A stretch of 64,000 bases of DNA. It comes from UBA7672 sp031419455. GTDB lineage: Bacteria; Pseudomonadota; Alphaproteobacteria; Caulobacterales; Hyphomonadaceae. The stretch is taken from contig JANOKS010000135.1 of the NCBI GenBank assembly GCA_031419455.1, positions 10,001-74,000 of the forward strand, in the 5' to 3' direction. Positions 17,600 to 27,250 of this stretch are shown piece after piece. The notes beneath the pieces were generated by a model. That model was not told the origin of the DNA, made no database searches, and saw nothing but the letters and a program-made list of their open reading frames with translations. A program made the position numbers and the translations under genes. Position 1 is the first letter of the stretch; each line of letters starts with the position of its first letter.

Positions 17600-18261
17600 T
17601 GTCCCACCCCCTGGCAGCAGTGAACGCATTGCTGCGGCACATGTCCGATGGTTGGCTGCCGATTGTCGCAAAAGTGTCCCCGGCGGTGGCGCATTGGTCC
17701 TTGCGGCAACGGTCGTCGATCAAGTGCGGAGCGTGATGCGCGAAAGCCCCAAGTTTCGCGTCACGAGCGAAAGGGACGACCCGGAATTCCCTCGCTGCGG
17801 GTGATGCGCCGCGGCCTCTGGAATCTGCTCCCGGCACAGGCCTGCCGCAGCGCACTGCGACCCTACGACTGCGCCTTGGGTGCAACGCGCGGCCAAAACC
17901 TGTCTGGAATTCCCCTGGTTTTAACCCTGCGCCGTGCACGCCACCACCGCTTCAGGCTCAATTGCGGCAAGAATGTTTCTCACGGCCAATCACAAGACGC
18001 GGCAATGTGAGGCGCTCGACGGCACATATTGGAATCTTATGCCTGCCGCAGCGAAAGCTGATGCAGAAATGCTGCACATTCCCGCAGGTTTGCAGAAAAT
18101 CCTTCGGACCCATCCGACCCCAATTGACGCTGCCAAGTTTATGACCGGAATGTGGCTGATCCGCCAAACTCGCCGGAGGGGCTGCGTTCACTCCGGGGGA
18201 AACAGGCGGCACAGCGACGTGATGGCGCGTCCAGTGGTCAGGCATTAAAGGGGTCAACATC
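17600..18261. other. Long intergenic leader region of the TonB receptor
   Basis: 662 bases without a convincing gene on either strand. The longest frame, on the minus strand to 17939, is an Arg/Pro-rich mirror with no ribosome-binding site. The region probably contains promoters for both flanking divergent genes and an unusually long leader for the receptor. No riboswitch class was recognised. Confidence 0.5.
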
Positions 18262-21200
18262 GTGAAAACTACCGCGAAAGCGCACCTGCTGCGCTCAACG
18301 CTCTTTGTGGCCCTTACGGCTGCGCCCGGTTTCTCCCTAGCTGCCTATGCGCAGGAAACAATCAGCGCGGCCCAGCCAGAGACTGCTGCGGAAGAGCAGG
18401 ACGGCGATGTCGTGATCATCACCGGCACGCGCCTGCGCACGGAGACCCTGGACAACCCGAACCCGACCTTCGAGGTCGGCGCCGAGCAGATCGACGCACG
18501 CCAGGTTGCGAACGTCGTCGATGTGCTCGAATCCCTCCCGATCGTCGGCATCGGCACGAACAACCGCGGTACGCAGGTTCAGAACGGCGACTCGTTCGCC
18601 TTCCCGGACGTGCTTGACCTTGGCACGCAGCGCACGCTGACCCTGCTCAACGGCCGCCGCATCGTCCCGTCGAACCCGGGCTCCGTGTTCGTTCCCGGCA
18701 ACGCTTCCGGCTCGCAGGTCGACCTGACTTCGATCAACCCGCAGATGCTGGAGCGGGTTGACGTTCTGGCCGGCACCGGCGGCGCGATCTACGGCGCGGA
18801 CGCGGTCGGCGGCGTGGTCAACCTGATCACCCGCACGGACTATGAAGGCTTCGAAATCCGCGCGCAGGCCGGCGTCACCGAGCTTGGCGATGGTGAAAAC
18901 TACCGCCTGTCCGGCCTCTGGGGCTCGGAGATTATGGACGGCCAGGGCAACATCGTTGTCTCTGCAGACTACGCCAAGGCGGACTATATCGGCGCCTCCA
19001 ACGATACGCCGTCCCGTTACGCCGGGTCGGGTATCGCCAACCCGTATGAAGGCTCGGTCCGCAACACAGCCGCCTTCAACGCCCAGGCTGCGGTGACCAC
19101 GCTGCTTGGCGGCGGCACGCTCACGCCCGCCTTCAGGGCGCAAGGCGCTGACGGTATTCCGGCGACCTTCTTCGGACCGCTCGCCCTCTCGAACCCGCAG
19201 ACTTCCGCCGGCGGCACGCTGGTGACGGGCAACCTCTTCGGCGCGGGTTTCTCTACAAACACGATCCTGGTCCCGACGACTGCGCTTCACGGCTCGCTTG
19301 CGGCCGGCGGCGCGAATCCGGCCACGGCATTCTCGGTCTTCGCGCCAACGACCCTGCCCACCGGCGTCCTCGCGTCCAACGTCATCACCACGCTGGCGCC
19401 GGGAACCAACACAGCTGGTCTCACGGCGACCCAGCTCAACACGCTCGCTGTCGCGCTTCTGCAACGCAACCGCCCGACGCCCCAGGAATACTTCACCGCG
19501 AACCCGACGCTTAACCCGCTGCTCTTCATGGGCACGTTCGGGACGGCTCGCCCGGACACTGGCGCGGTCAACGCAAACAATGGTTATCTCACGACCATCC
19601 CGAACACTAACCCGGCGACCAGCGCAATCTTCCCGCGCATTGCGGTTCCGCTGACGTTCGACGCGGCTGGCAACCTGGTGTCCTACAACCCCGGCACGTT
19701 GTCTCCGACCCTGCCGGGCCGGATCGGCGCGATGTACAACGGTCAGGGCTATGACGCTTTCTCGCGCGGTCACTCGCAGTTCCAGGCCGGCAATGAGCGC
19801 ATCTCACTCGCCGCCAACGGCCACTACGACATCAACGAAAACCTGCGTTACCGCTCGACGTTGATGTACACTAGGAACGAGTTCGAGCAGAGCGCCGGCG
19901 CCGTCACCAACACGACAGGCGGCAGCGCGCAGGCGGGCGCCCAGTCCATTCCGATCTATGTCGACCAGAACCCCTTCCTCACGGCGTCCTCGCTTGCGAC
20001 CATCAACCAGCTCCAGACCAACGGAGCGGTGCTCCCGACGATCGGCGGCCAGCGCGTTCTCTACATGGGCCGCGCGCTGTCCGACGTGCTTGGCGGCGAG
20101 GGGACGAAATCCACCTTCGAGGCCGAGAACTACCAGATCATCCAGAGCCTCGAAGGCGACTTCACCTTCGGCCCATCCGACTTCTACTGGGATGTTGCAG
20201 CCTCCTACGGCCGGTCCGAGCAGAACTCGCGGCGTCCAGACTTCCTGGACACCGAATTTGCCCTCGCCACGGACGTGGTGCGGAACGGAAGCGGCCAGGC
20301 AGTCTGCCGCCAGCAGACGCTAGCTGCTCCTGAGCGCATCAATATCCGTAACCCGGGTGTGGGCGGCGTCGTGACAACGACCGGCCTCGTGCCGACCGCC
20401 GCGCAAGTTGCAGCCTGCCGCCCGCTGAATCTCTTCGGCGATGGCAATGGCGCTCTCGATGCGGCAGCGGTTGATTACGTTTTGGGCGATGCCAACGTGC
20501 ACGCCCTCAACACGCTTGAATACTATTCGGGGTCGCTCGGCTCGGACCTGTTCGAGCTGCCGGGCGGCACTTTCCGGACCGGCATTCAGGCCGAATATCG
20601 CAAGGAATCGGCCGAATTCGAACCTGGCCGCGTCACCCAGGTCGGTGCGGGCCGTACAGCTCCGCAGGGCCGCGGCGAAGGCCAGCTGGAATTCAAGGAG
20701 TATGGCTTCGAAGCCGTCCTGCCGGTCTTCGGCGGCGACTTCACCTTCCCGGGTTTCCAGGAACTCGAACTGAGCTACGCGCAGCGGATCGTGGAGCGCG
20801 ACCAGGCTTCCTCCACCGTCGTCTTCTCCGGCACCGGCACGAAGGACGATACGTTCAACTACTCGCTCCGCTGGAAGCCGATCGACGACCTGACGATCCG
20901 CGCCGCCAACTCGCGCACGGTCCGTTCGGCCTCGCTGGTCGAACTCGTCGGCCCGTTCACCGTCGCCTTCACGGCGCTCGCCTCGGCCAACCACCCCTGC
21001 ACGACTGCGCAGATCGGCCTGGGCCCAGCCCCCGCCAACCGGCAAGCGAACTGCATCGACGCGGTGCAGAGACTGGGCATCGCCGCCACGCCGGCGGCGG
21101 CCGCCGCTTTCCTGTCGACCTTCACCTCGGTCGGCGGCACGGTGCCGGCCAACGCCGGCGGCAACCCGGGCTTGTCGAACGAGGAAGCCAACACCTATAC

Positions 21201-22077
21201 GCTGGGCTTCACCTTCGAGCCCAGCTTCATCCCGCGCCTCGTCATCGCGGTCGATTACTTCAACGTCGACCTCAAGAACGAGATCGGCCTGGTGGGCCCG
21301 GGCACCTTCGCCGCCCCGTGCTTCGACGGGCCTACCGGTTCGGGGCCTGACGGTTTCGGGAACGCGATCGTCGGCGGTTATCGCGCCTGCGAAGCCATCC
21401 TGTTCGGCACGCCAACCGGCCCCGGAGGCCAGTTTGTGGTTCCGTCGAACAACGCCATCACGGGCAACCCCGGCATCTCCGGCGTTCTCGCTGGCGCCCC
21501 TGCGACCAACCAGGTGCCGTTCGAGTATGCCTTCGCGGCATTCTCTAACCTCAACCTGGGCAAGCGGGAATTCCGCGGCGTGAACGCCGAGATCCGGTAC
21601 AACTTCGACCTGTACGAAGTGCCGCTGCTTGGCGGCATGATGCAGGACTGGGGCGGCATCGACCTGCGCGGCTCCTACTTCCACACCCAGCGCTACGACA
21701 TCTTTAGCAACGGCGTGACACGGGACAACCGTCTGGGCGGCGAGCACACGAACCCGGAGCACAAGTTCCGTCTCGATGCGCGCCACACGATCGGGCCGTT
21801 CCAGCACACCCTGTCGTCGAGCTACTCCAGCGCGACAGTCACCGATGTGCTGTCGCTCAAGACGGTGATCCCCGAACAGACCCCGTCCTTCGTCGCGGAT
21901 GAGTTCTGGTTCTTCAACTACAACGCAGCCTACGACCTGAACGACAACTATCAGGTCCGTCTGTCGATCAACAACCTGACCGATACGGAAGAGCCGCGCG
22001 GTATCTACGGCATCGGCAACAACATCGATGGCGGCACCGGCCGCGAATACATCGTGGGTGTCACCGCCAAGTTCTAG
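18262..22077 (+). CDS. Large TonB-dependent outer-membrane receptor
   Basis: 1271 residues from GTG 18262 (AAAGGGG upstream). Signal peptide about 1-30 (ending AAYAQ|E). A TonB-box-like EQDGDVVIITGTRL is followed by a plug domain (NVVDVLESLPIVG, TLLNGRRIVP, GGAIYGADAVGGVVN). A long beta-barrel closes with an aromatic-ended strand (REYIVGVTAKF). The class imports large or scarce substrates such as oligosaccharides, peptides or metal complexes. The substrate cannot be read from sequence. Large loop insertions explain the size. Confidence 0.9.
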   Translation: MKTTAKAHLLRSTLFVALTAAPGFSLAAYAQETISAAQPETAAEEQDGDVVIITGTRLRTETLDNPNPTFEVGAEQIDARQVANVVDVLESLPIVGIGTNNRGTQVQNGDSFAFPDVLDLGTQRTLTLLNGRRIVPSNPGSVFVPGNASGSQVDLTSINPQMLERVDVLAGTGGAIYGADAVGGVVNLITRTDYEGFEIRAQAGVTELGDGENYRLSGLWGSEIMDGQGNIVVSADYAKADYIGASNDTPSRYAGSGIANPYEGSVRNTAAFNAQAAVTTLLGGGTLTPAFRAQGADGIPATFFGPLALSNPQTSAGGTLVTGNLFGAGFSTNTILVPTTALHGSLAAGGANPATAFSVFAPTTLPTGVLASNVITTLAPGTNTAGLTATQLNTLAVALLQRNRPTPQEYFTANPTLNPLLFMGTFGTARPDTGAVNANNGYLTTIPNTNPATSAIFPRIAVPLTFDAAGNLVSYNPGTLSPTLPGRIGAMYNGQGYDAFSRGHSQFQAGNERISLAANGHYDINENLRYRSTLMYTRNEFEQSAGAVTNTTGGSAQAGAQSIPIYVDQNPFLTASSLATINQLQTNGAVLPTIGGQRVLYMGRALSDVLGGEGTKSTFEAENYQIIQSLEGDFTFGPSDFYWDVAASYGRSEQNSRRPDFLDTEFALATDVVRNGSGQAVCRQQTLAAPERINIRNPGVGGVVTTTGLVPTAAQVAACRPLNLFGDGNGALDAAAVDYVLGDANVHALNTLEYYSGSLGSDLFELPGGTFRTGIQAEYRKESAEFEPGRVTQVGAGRTAPQGRGEGQLEFKEYGFEAVLPVFGGDFTFPGFQELELSYAQRIVERDQASSTVVFSGTGTKDDTFNYSLRWKPIDDLTIRAANSRTVRSASLVELVGPFTVAFTALASANHPCTTAQIGLGPAPANRQANCIDAVQRLGIAATPAAAAAFLSTFTSVGGTVPANAGGNPGLSNEEANTYTLGFTFEPSFIPRLVIAVDYFNVDLKNEIGLVGPGTFAAPCFDGPTGSGPDGFGNAIVGGYRACEAILFGTPTGPGGQFVVPSNNAITGNPGISGVLAGAPATNQVPFEYAFAAFSNLNLGKREFRGVNAEIRYNFDLYEVPLLGGMMQDWGGIDLRGSYFHTQRYDIFSNGVTRDNRLGGEHTNPEHKFRLDARHTIGPFQHTLSSSYSSATVTDVLSLKTVIPEQTPSFVADEFWFFNYNAAYDLNDNYQVRLSINNLTDTEEPRGIYGIGNNIDGGTGREYIVGVTAKF

Positions 22078-22099
22078 GAACGTCTGAACGTAAAACGAG

Positions 22100-22132
22100 A
22101 GAGAGGCGCACCCCGTGCGCCTCTCTTTTTTT
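22100..22132 (+). terminator. Rho-independent terminator of the TonB receptor gene
   Basis: A 12-bp perfect stem (AGAGAGGCGCAC / GTGCGCCTCTCT) with a CCC loop, followed by a T-run, 22 bases after the stop. Confidence 0.93.
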
Positions 22133-22209
22133 GTGCGGATTGTCAGTGCGGCGCGCGATGCGCACCGCCGCGCCTCCAGTGAAATGGTTCAGAGCGGAAT
22201 CGATTTGGA

Positions 22210-22352
22210 TGGAATCGGCGGTCCCGGTTGTTATCCCCGCCGAACCCCGGAAGCGCGAAGCGCTATCCGGGGGAAGAGCCGGGACCCATTCCTCCATCGT
22301 CATGGTCCCACAATGGGTCCCGGGTCTCGCTACGCTTGCCCGGGATGACAAC
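22210..22352. repeat. Intergenic inverted-repeat element
   Basis: A region of nested palindromes (CCCCGGAAGCGCGAAGCGCTATCCGGGG; GGGACCCATT and AATGGGTCCC; CCCGGG-rich arms). This is the style of the short dispersed repeats common in alphaproteobacterial intergenic DNA. It fills the gap between the receptor terminator and the convergent metallopeptidase gene. No gene is seen in it. Confidence 0.6.
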
Positions 22353-22401
22353 CGCAGGCTTTGCCAGAATTGTGATCCGCTTCCGCGCTAGGCGATGCGT
22401 C

Positions 22402-23133
22402 TCACGGATCCCCGATCGAATGCAGCGCGCCGCCGCGCGTGTGCAACCAGTCGCGCGCCTCGCGCCAGTCGGGATAGCAGCGCTCGACCTGTTTCCAGAA
22501 CCGGCCGGAGTGGTTCATCTCCTTGATGTGCGCCACCTCGTGGGCAGCGACATAGTCGAGCGCAAACGGAGGCGCGCAGACCAGCCGCCAGGTGAAGTTC
22601 AGCCGCCCCTCGGACGAGCACGACCCCCAGCGCGAGCGCATGTCCTTGATCGCGATCGAGCGCGGTTTCACCTTCAGCGTCTCCGCGTGCACCGCCACCC
22701 TTTCAGCGAAATCGATCCGGGCCGCGGCGCGGAAAAATGCGCGCGTCTTGTCGGCAAACGCCTCGCGAGTTCCCGGGATCAAAAGAATGGGAGTGGGTCC
22801 AGAGACCTTATCGACCTTGACGGTCCGCCCCGTCTCCGCATGCTTGAGGCGATGGATGACGCCACGCAAGGGGATGTAGGCGCCCGGCCTGAACAACACA
22901 GGCGGTGGTAAGGCGCCCAGCCTTTCCGCGATCCAGTCCACGCGTTCGGTTGCAAAGCCGATCGCATCGAGCGCGTAACGGTTGGACGGGGCCGTCGCGA
23001 TGGCTTCTCTTGCCGTTGGGTCAATCCGAACCGAAACACGCCGCGCGCGGCTGTCGATATGCACCCGCACAGGCACCGAAGTACCTGATTTTGCGAGCAA
23101 AAACACCCGGTGATGCGATTCCGCGATGACCAT
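22402..23133 (-). CDS. YgjP-like zinc metallopeptidase (DUF45/M48-related)
   Basis: 243 residues from ATG 23133 (MVIAESHHRV). The C-terminal half has MRSRWGSCSSEGRLNFTWRL and HEVAHIKEMNHSGRFWKQVE. It thus contains the HExxH zinc motif and the downstream elements of the YgjP/DUF45 family. It is probably a cytosolic zinc protease of unknown substrate. An upstream in-frame start would add 13 residues but has no better ribosome-binding site. Confidence 0.85.
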   Translation of the reverse strand: MVIAESHHRVFLLAKSGTSVPVRVHIDSRARRVSVRIDPTAREAIATAPSNRYALDAIGFATERVDWIAERLGALPPPVLFRPGAYIPLRGVIHRLKHAETGRTVKVDKVSGPTPILLIPGTREAFADKTRAFFRAAARIDFAERVAVHAETLKVKPRSIAIKDMRSRWGSCSSEGRLNFTWRLVCAPPFALDYVAAHEVAHIKEMNHSGRFWKQVERCYPDWREARDWLHTRGGALHSIGDP

Positions 23134-23189
23134 GCTAAGGCGTAGCGCCCTGCGCTTCACGACGCAACACAACCTCTCCGGGGACGGAC

Positions 23190-25001
23190 ATGTTCAAGCA
23201 CAAGCTCGCCTTCGCCAGCCTCCTGGTCCTGTCCGGCTGCGGCGTCAGCCGCGAAGCGATGATGGCGCTCGAAGACATGCAGATCCTCGAGAACAACACG
23301 AAGCCCGGCCTCTCCTATGCGTCCATCTCGGGCTCGGGGAACGACGTGACCCTGAATGGCGTCGAGCTGCGCGCCCCTCGAACAATCGCGGTTCAGCTGG
23401 ATACGCCGGCGACGCCTTCCGGCGAGCCGCGGCCGCGAGCGCTTTCCATTCCAGAAGGCAGCCAAATCGATCTCGTCGCTCGCGCCGAGACAATGACTCT
23501 CAACGGCCTCACAATGAGGGACGGAAAGCCCACCGTCCGCGACATTCGATTCAACAACATTGCGCCCGTCCTTTCGGCGGACGAAGAAACCAATGGAATT
23601 ACGGCGTCTCTCGGCTCAATCGCCCTCGAAGGCATGAACGAGGCCACCGGAACCTTCATCGCTGGCGCCATCGCGCAGGACCAGACGCTGGCTCCGCCCC
23701 CTCTGGAACAGTGGGCCTTCCGCAAGGCCGCGATCGGCGGGTTCAAGCTCGCCGGTCCGATCCCGCAGGACGAAGGCGAGACCGGCAGCTTCGCGATGGA
23801 ACTCGGCGAACTGTCGTTCAGTGACTTCACGGCTGACAAGCTCGGCCAGACGAAGCTCGCAGGCCTCAAGGGCGTGATCGACGTGCCCGGCATGGTCGAC
23901 ATCGCCGGCACATTCGACTTCGGCACGCTGACGGCGAGCGACATCAACGTTGGCCTCTTCGCGAAGACCGCGATGGCCGGCGTCGCGTCGGCGATGAATC
24001 CGGACGAGCCCGTCGATTACGCCGAAATCTATCGCGACCTCACCAGCCCGCTCGATAGCGGCATCGACCGCATCGACTGGACGGGGATGAAGGTCGATGT
24101 CTCGGGCCTCAAATTCGATACGTCGGAAATGCATGCGAAGGTGACGCGCAATGCAGACGGCGTCGTCGTTGCGTCCGACCTGCCGCGCACCTCTTTCAAG
24201 CTGACAGCGGACGCCTCGGGCGGCGCGGTCGGCGCGATGGGCATGATGATGCTCGCCATGGGCGGCTACGAGTCCAACGTCATCGAGCTTTATACCGGCG
24301 TGGGCGCGACCTTTGACCCGGCAAAAGATCTCACGCGCTGGACCGACTACAATGTCGGCGTCACCGACCTGTTCGACGTGAAGATGTCCGGCGGCGTCAT
24401 CGGCCTCAAGCAGGCGCTGCCCAGCCTGATGAACGGCATCATGGCGGCGGCCGACATGGCCGGCGAACAGATGGAAGCGGAAAGCTTCGACGAGGAGCCC
24501 GCCGAAGACGAGGAACTGGACGGCGAAGAGGGCGATGAGTCTGATGCGCCGCCCGAAGACTCAACCGATGAGGACGGCGCAGACGCGCAGGACGATGTGT
24601 TTGGCGGTGCCTCTCCGGAAATGGTCATGTCGCTGATGATGGGCATCCTGCCGCTGCAACTCACCGATCTCGACATTTCGATAACAGACTCCAAGCTGAT
24701 GAGCCTCATCCTTGAGCGCCAGGCGATTGAAATCGGCCAGGACGCGGCGGCCTTCCGCGCCGACCTCGTCACGATGATCGCTTCGAGCACGATCTTCCTG
24801 ACCGATGCAGGCGTCGATGCCGCCATCGCAAGCGAGCTGACAGCCGCCGCGTCCGCCCTGATGTCCGGCCCAGGTACGCTGCGTATCCAGCTGAAGCCCA
24901 AGACCCCGCTCGGCGTGATGAGCGCCATGGCGACGCCGATGACCAAGGACAATCTCGGCTTCACGGCGACATTCACGCCGGCTGCGCCTGCGGTGAACTA
25001 G
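23190..25001 (+). CDS. Large lipoprotein of unknown function
   Basis: 603 residues. The lipobox LSGC at about residues 14-17 marks an exported lipoprotein. The rest is repetitive beta-rich sequence with many SGLKFDTSEM / LSFSDFTADKLG-type segments. A strongly acidic low-complexity linker at about 430-470 (EEPAEDEELDGEEGDESD) separates two halves. No named domain is recognised. Repeats of the type 'I-D-x-x-G-x-x-D' suggest an elongated scaffold, which is only an impression. Confidence 0.75.
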   Translation: MFKHKLAFASLLVLSGCGVSREAMMALEDMQILENNTKPGLSYASISGSGNDVTLNGVELRAPRTIAVQLDTPATPSGEPRPRALSIPEGSQIDLVARAETMTLNGLTMRDGKPTVRDIRFNNIAPVLSADEETNGITASLGSIALEGMNEATGTFIAGAIAQDQTLAPPPLEQWAFRKAAIGGFKLAGPIPQDEGETGSFAMELGELSFSDFTADKLGQTKLAGLKGVIDVPGMVDIAGTFDFGTLTASDINVGLFAKTAMAGVASAMNPDEPVDYAEIYRDLTSPLDSGIDRIDWTGMKVDVSGLKFDTSEMHAKVTRNADGVVVASDLPRTSFKLTADASGGAVGAMGMMMLAMGGYESNVIELYTGVGATFDPAKDLTRWTDYNVGVTDLFDVKMSGGVIGLKQALPSLMNGIMAAADMAGEQMEAESFDEEPAEDEELDGEEGDESDAPPEDSTDEDGADAQDDVFGGASPEMVMSLMMGILPLQLTDLDISITDSKLMSLILERQAIEIGQDAAAFRADLVTMIASSTIFLTDAGVDAAIASELTAAASALMSGPGTLRIQLKPKTPLGVMSAMATPMTKDNLGFTATFTPAAPAVN

Positions 25002-25017
25002 GCGGAGGGAAAGCAGT

Positions 25018-25617
25018 CTAATCAAGCGCCGCAATGCACGAAGCAATCGCCTCGGCAGATTCGTCCTGCATGAAGAAGGTCTGCAACTTCCAGGTCTCGT
25101 CCATCAGGTAGAGGATGGATGAATGGCTCACCAGATAGCCGCCTGCGCTGTCCGATGGATCACCGCGCCCGAACGACGTCTTGAATGCTTCGGTCGCCGC
25201 CGTCAGCTGCTCCTCGGACCCGGTGAGGCCCGTGATGTCTTCGGGAAAACCGTTGCTGCGGATGTACTGCGCGATCTTCTCCGGCGTGTCGCGCGCCGGA
25301 TCGACGGATACGAAGATGGTCGCCGGCCGCTTGTCGGCGGGCACGTCCTGCATCGCCTTGCCGACATTGTACAGCGTGATCGGGCAGATGTCGGGGCAGT
25401 AGGTGTAACCGAAGAAGATCAACGCCTTGCGCCCCGCGAAATCCTTCTGCGTCAGCGTCCGCCCATCCGCCGCCACTAGTTCGAACGGCCCGCCCACCAT
25501 GTCGGTCGAGCGCCTGAAACAGTCGGGGTTCGCGCCCGCCGCCGGTTGTCCGCCCGTGGGCGAGCAGGCAGACAATATGGCGAGGCAGGCGGACATCGCG
25601 AAAAACACGTTGCGCAT
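25018..25617 (-). CDS. SCO1/SenC family copper chaperone lipoprotein
   Basis: 199 residues from ATG 25617 (MRNVFFAMSACLAILSAC). Lipobox LSAC anchors it to the membrane facing the periplasm. The thioredoxin-like domain has FFGYTYCPDICPITL, the CxxxC copper site, and the conserved His in YLVSHSSILYL. SCO proteins deliver copper to cytochrome oxidase CuA and can act as redox sensors. It is divergent from regB, 79 bases apart, matching the senC-regBA linkage known in Rhodobacter. Confidence 0.9.
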   Translation of the reverse strand: MRNVFFAMSACLAILSACSPTGGQPAAGANPDCFRRSTDMVGGPFELVAADGRTLTQKDFAGRKALIFFGYTYCPDICPITLYNVGKAMQDVPADKRPATIFVSVDPARDTPEKIAQYIRSNGFPEDITGLTGSEEQLTAATEAFKTSFGRGDPSDSAGGYLVSHSSILYLMDETWKLQTFFMQDESAEAIASCIAALD

Positions 25618-25696
25618 GCCGGGATATCTGCATGAGGTCTGCGGAATGCCAACTGCGGCCTGATGACAATCCAGCGACGATGGACCAGCACACGCC

Positions 25697-27106
25697 ATGA
25701 CCGAAGCGACCGCAACCCAGACCCCGGTCCCCCGCGCCCCGGTACCAATGTCCACACCGGCCTCGCTCGATCCTGCAGCGCGCGTCGAGGCGTTGCGCAG
25801 CGTGGGGTCGGCCTTCGGGCGCACGCGCCTGCGCACGCTCGTCTCGCTGCGCTGGATGGCCATCGCGGGCCAGGCGGGGGCCGTGCTCTTCGTGCAGTAC
25901 GGGCTGGGCTTCGACCTGCCGCTTGCCGCGTGCCTTGCCGCCGTCGGCGCGTCGGCCTGGCTCAACGTGGCGCTGATGGCGGTCTTCCCCTCGCAGCACC
26001 TCTCCTCGCCCTCGGAAACCGCAGGCCAGCTGGCGTTCGACACCGTGCAGCTCTCCGTGCTCATCGGCCTGACGGGCGGCCTCGAGAATCCATTCCTCCT
26101 GATGATCCTGGCGCCCGTCACGGTCGGCGCGTCCCGCCTGCTGCCCGCCTATGCGGGAGCGCTGGCGCTTCTGGCGCTGGTGTGCTGCGCCGGCATGTGG
26201 GTCTGGGGCCTTCCCCTGCCATGGAGTGGCGAGGCGCCGCTCGACATCCCGCCCCTCTACCAGGCGGGACAGCTCGCCGCCGTCGCCATCGGCCTCGTCT
26301 TCTTCACCGTCTCGGCCTGGCGCACCGGCCGCGACGAGGCGCATCTCGTCTCCGCGCTCGACGCCGTGCAGGCCGTGCTGGCGCGCGAACAGCAGCTGTC
26401 AGCGCTTGGCGCGCTCGCCGCCGCCACCGCGCACGAGCTTGGCACGCCACTCGCCACCATTCACCTGGCTGCCCGTGAACTCGGCCGCAGCGTGAAGCCG
26501 GGCCATCCCGCGCGCGAGGACGTGGAACTCATCATCGAGCAGGCCGAACGCTGCCGCACGATCCTGAGACAGATCTCCCAGCGCCGCCACATGACCGACG
26601 CCGCCATGGCCCGCGCCACGCTGCCCTCGCTGATCGAGGAGGCCGCCGAACCACACAATGGCTCCGGCATCCACGTGCAATGCTCCAGTTCCCCGCTCGC
26701 CGGCGGGGCAAGCGCGGGCGATCGTCCGCCCGAAGTGATCCGCAAGCCGGAGATTATCCATGCGCTGGGCGCGTTCATCGAAAACGCCGCCAGCTTTGCA
26801 GCCAGGGAAGTCTCTGTGAACGCCCGCTGGTCCGACGAGGAAGTCCGGATCTACGTCACCGACGATGGTCCCGGTTTCGCCCCTTCCGTGCTGGCCAAGC
26901 TTGGCGAACCTTATTTTTCCGAACGCCGGATCGAGCAGCGGGGCGGGGGCATGGGCCTTGGGTTCTTCATCGCCTGCACCCTGCTGGAGCGCACCGGCGC
27001 CCGCGTAACCCCCTATAACCGGCAGTTTCCGGCCAAGGGCGCCGTGATCCGCATCGTCTGGCCCCGCTCCGCCATTGAGGCCCCGGAGGGGTGGGCCGAG
27101 GGCTGA
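25697..27106 (+). CDS. regB: Redox sensor histidine kinase RegB/PrrB/ActS
   Basis: 469 residues. Six membrane helices occupy about 50-215, with the quinone-sensing motif GGLENPF between them. The H-box TAHELGTPLATI carries the phospho-accepting His. A cysteine (AERCRTIL) lies exactly 40 residues after that His, the same spacing as redox-active Cys265 after His225 in Rhodobacter RegB. ATP-binding motifs VTDDGPGF and GGGMGLGFFIA follow. It phosphorylates RegA under reducing conditions. The next gene is its partner regulator. Confidence 0.9.
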   Translation: MTEATATQTPVPRAPVPMSTPASLDPAARVEALRSVGSAFGRTRLRTLVSLRWMAIAGQAGAVLFVQYGLGFDLPLAACLAAVGASAWLNVALMAVFPSQHLSSPSETAGQLAFDTVQLSVLIGLTGGLENPFLLMILAPVTVGASRLLPAYAGALALLALVCCAGMWVWGLPLPWSGEAPLDIPPLYQAGQLAAVAIGLVFFTVSAWRTGRDEAHLVSALDAVQAVLAREQQLSALGALAAATAHELGTPLATIHLAARELGRSVKPGHPAREDVELIIEQAERCRTILRQISQRRHMTDAAMARATLPSLIEEAAEPHNGSGIHVQCSSSPLAGGASAGDRPPEVIRKPEIIHALGAFIENAASFAAREVSVNARWSDEEVRIYVTDDGPGFAPSVLAKLGEPYFSERRIEQRGGGMGLGFFIACTLLERTGARVTPYNRQFPAKGAVIRIVWPRSAIEAPEGWAEG

Positions 27107-27250
27107 GGCGAGAATTCGCGCGCCACGGAAGCCCTTGAGAAGCTGGACAGAATTCCGTGCATTGGTCTATTTCGTCGCACCCTTTATATTGCGCGTGTTG
27201 ATATTGCCCCCGTCGATACTGCCTATGTCGGCATTGCTGGGAGACAGCCC

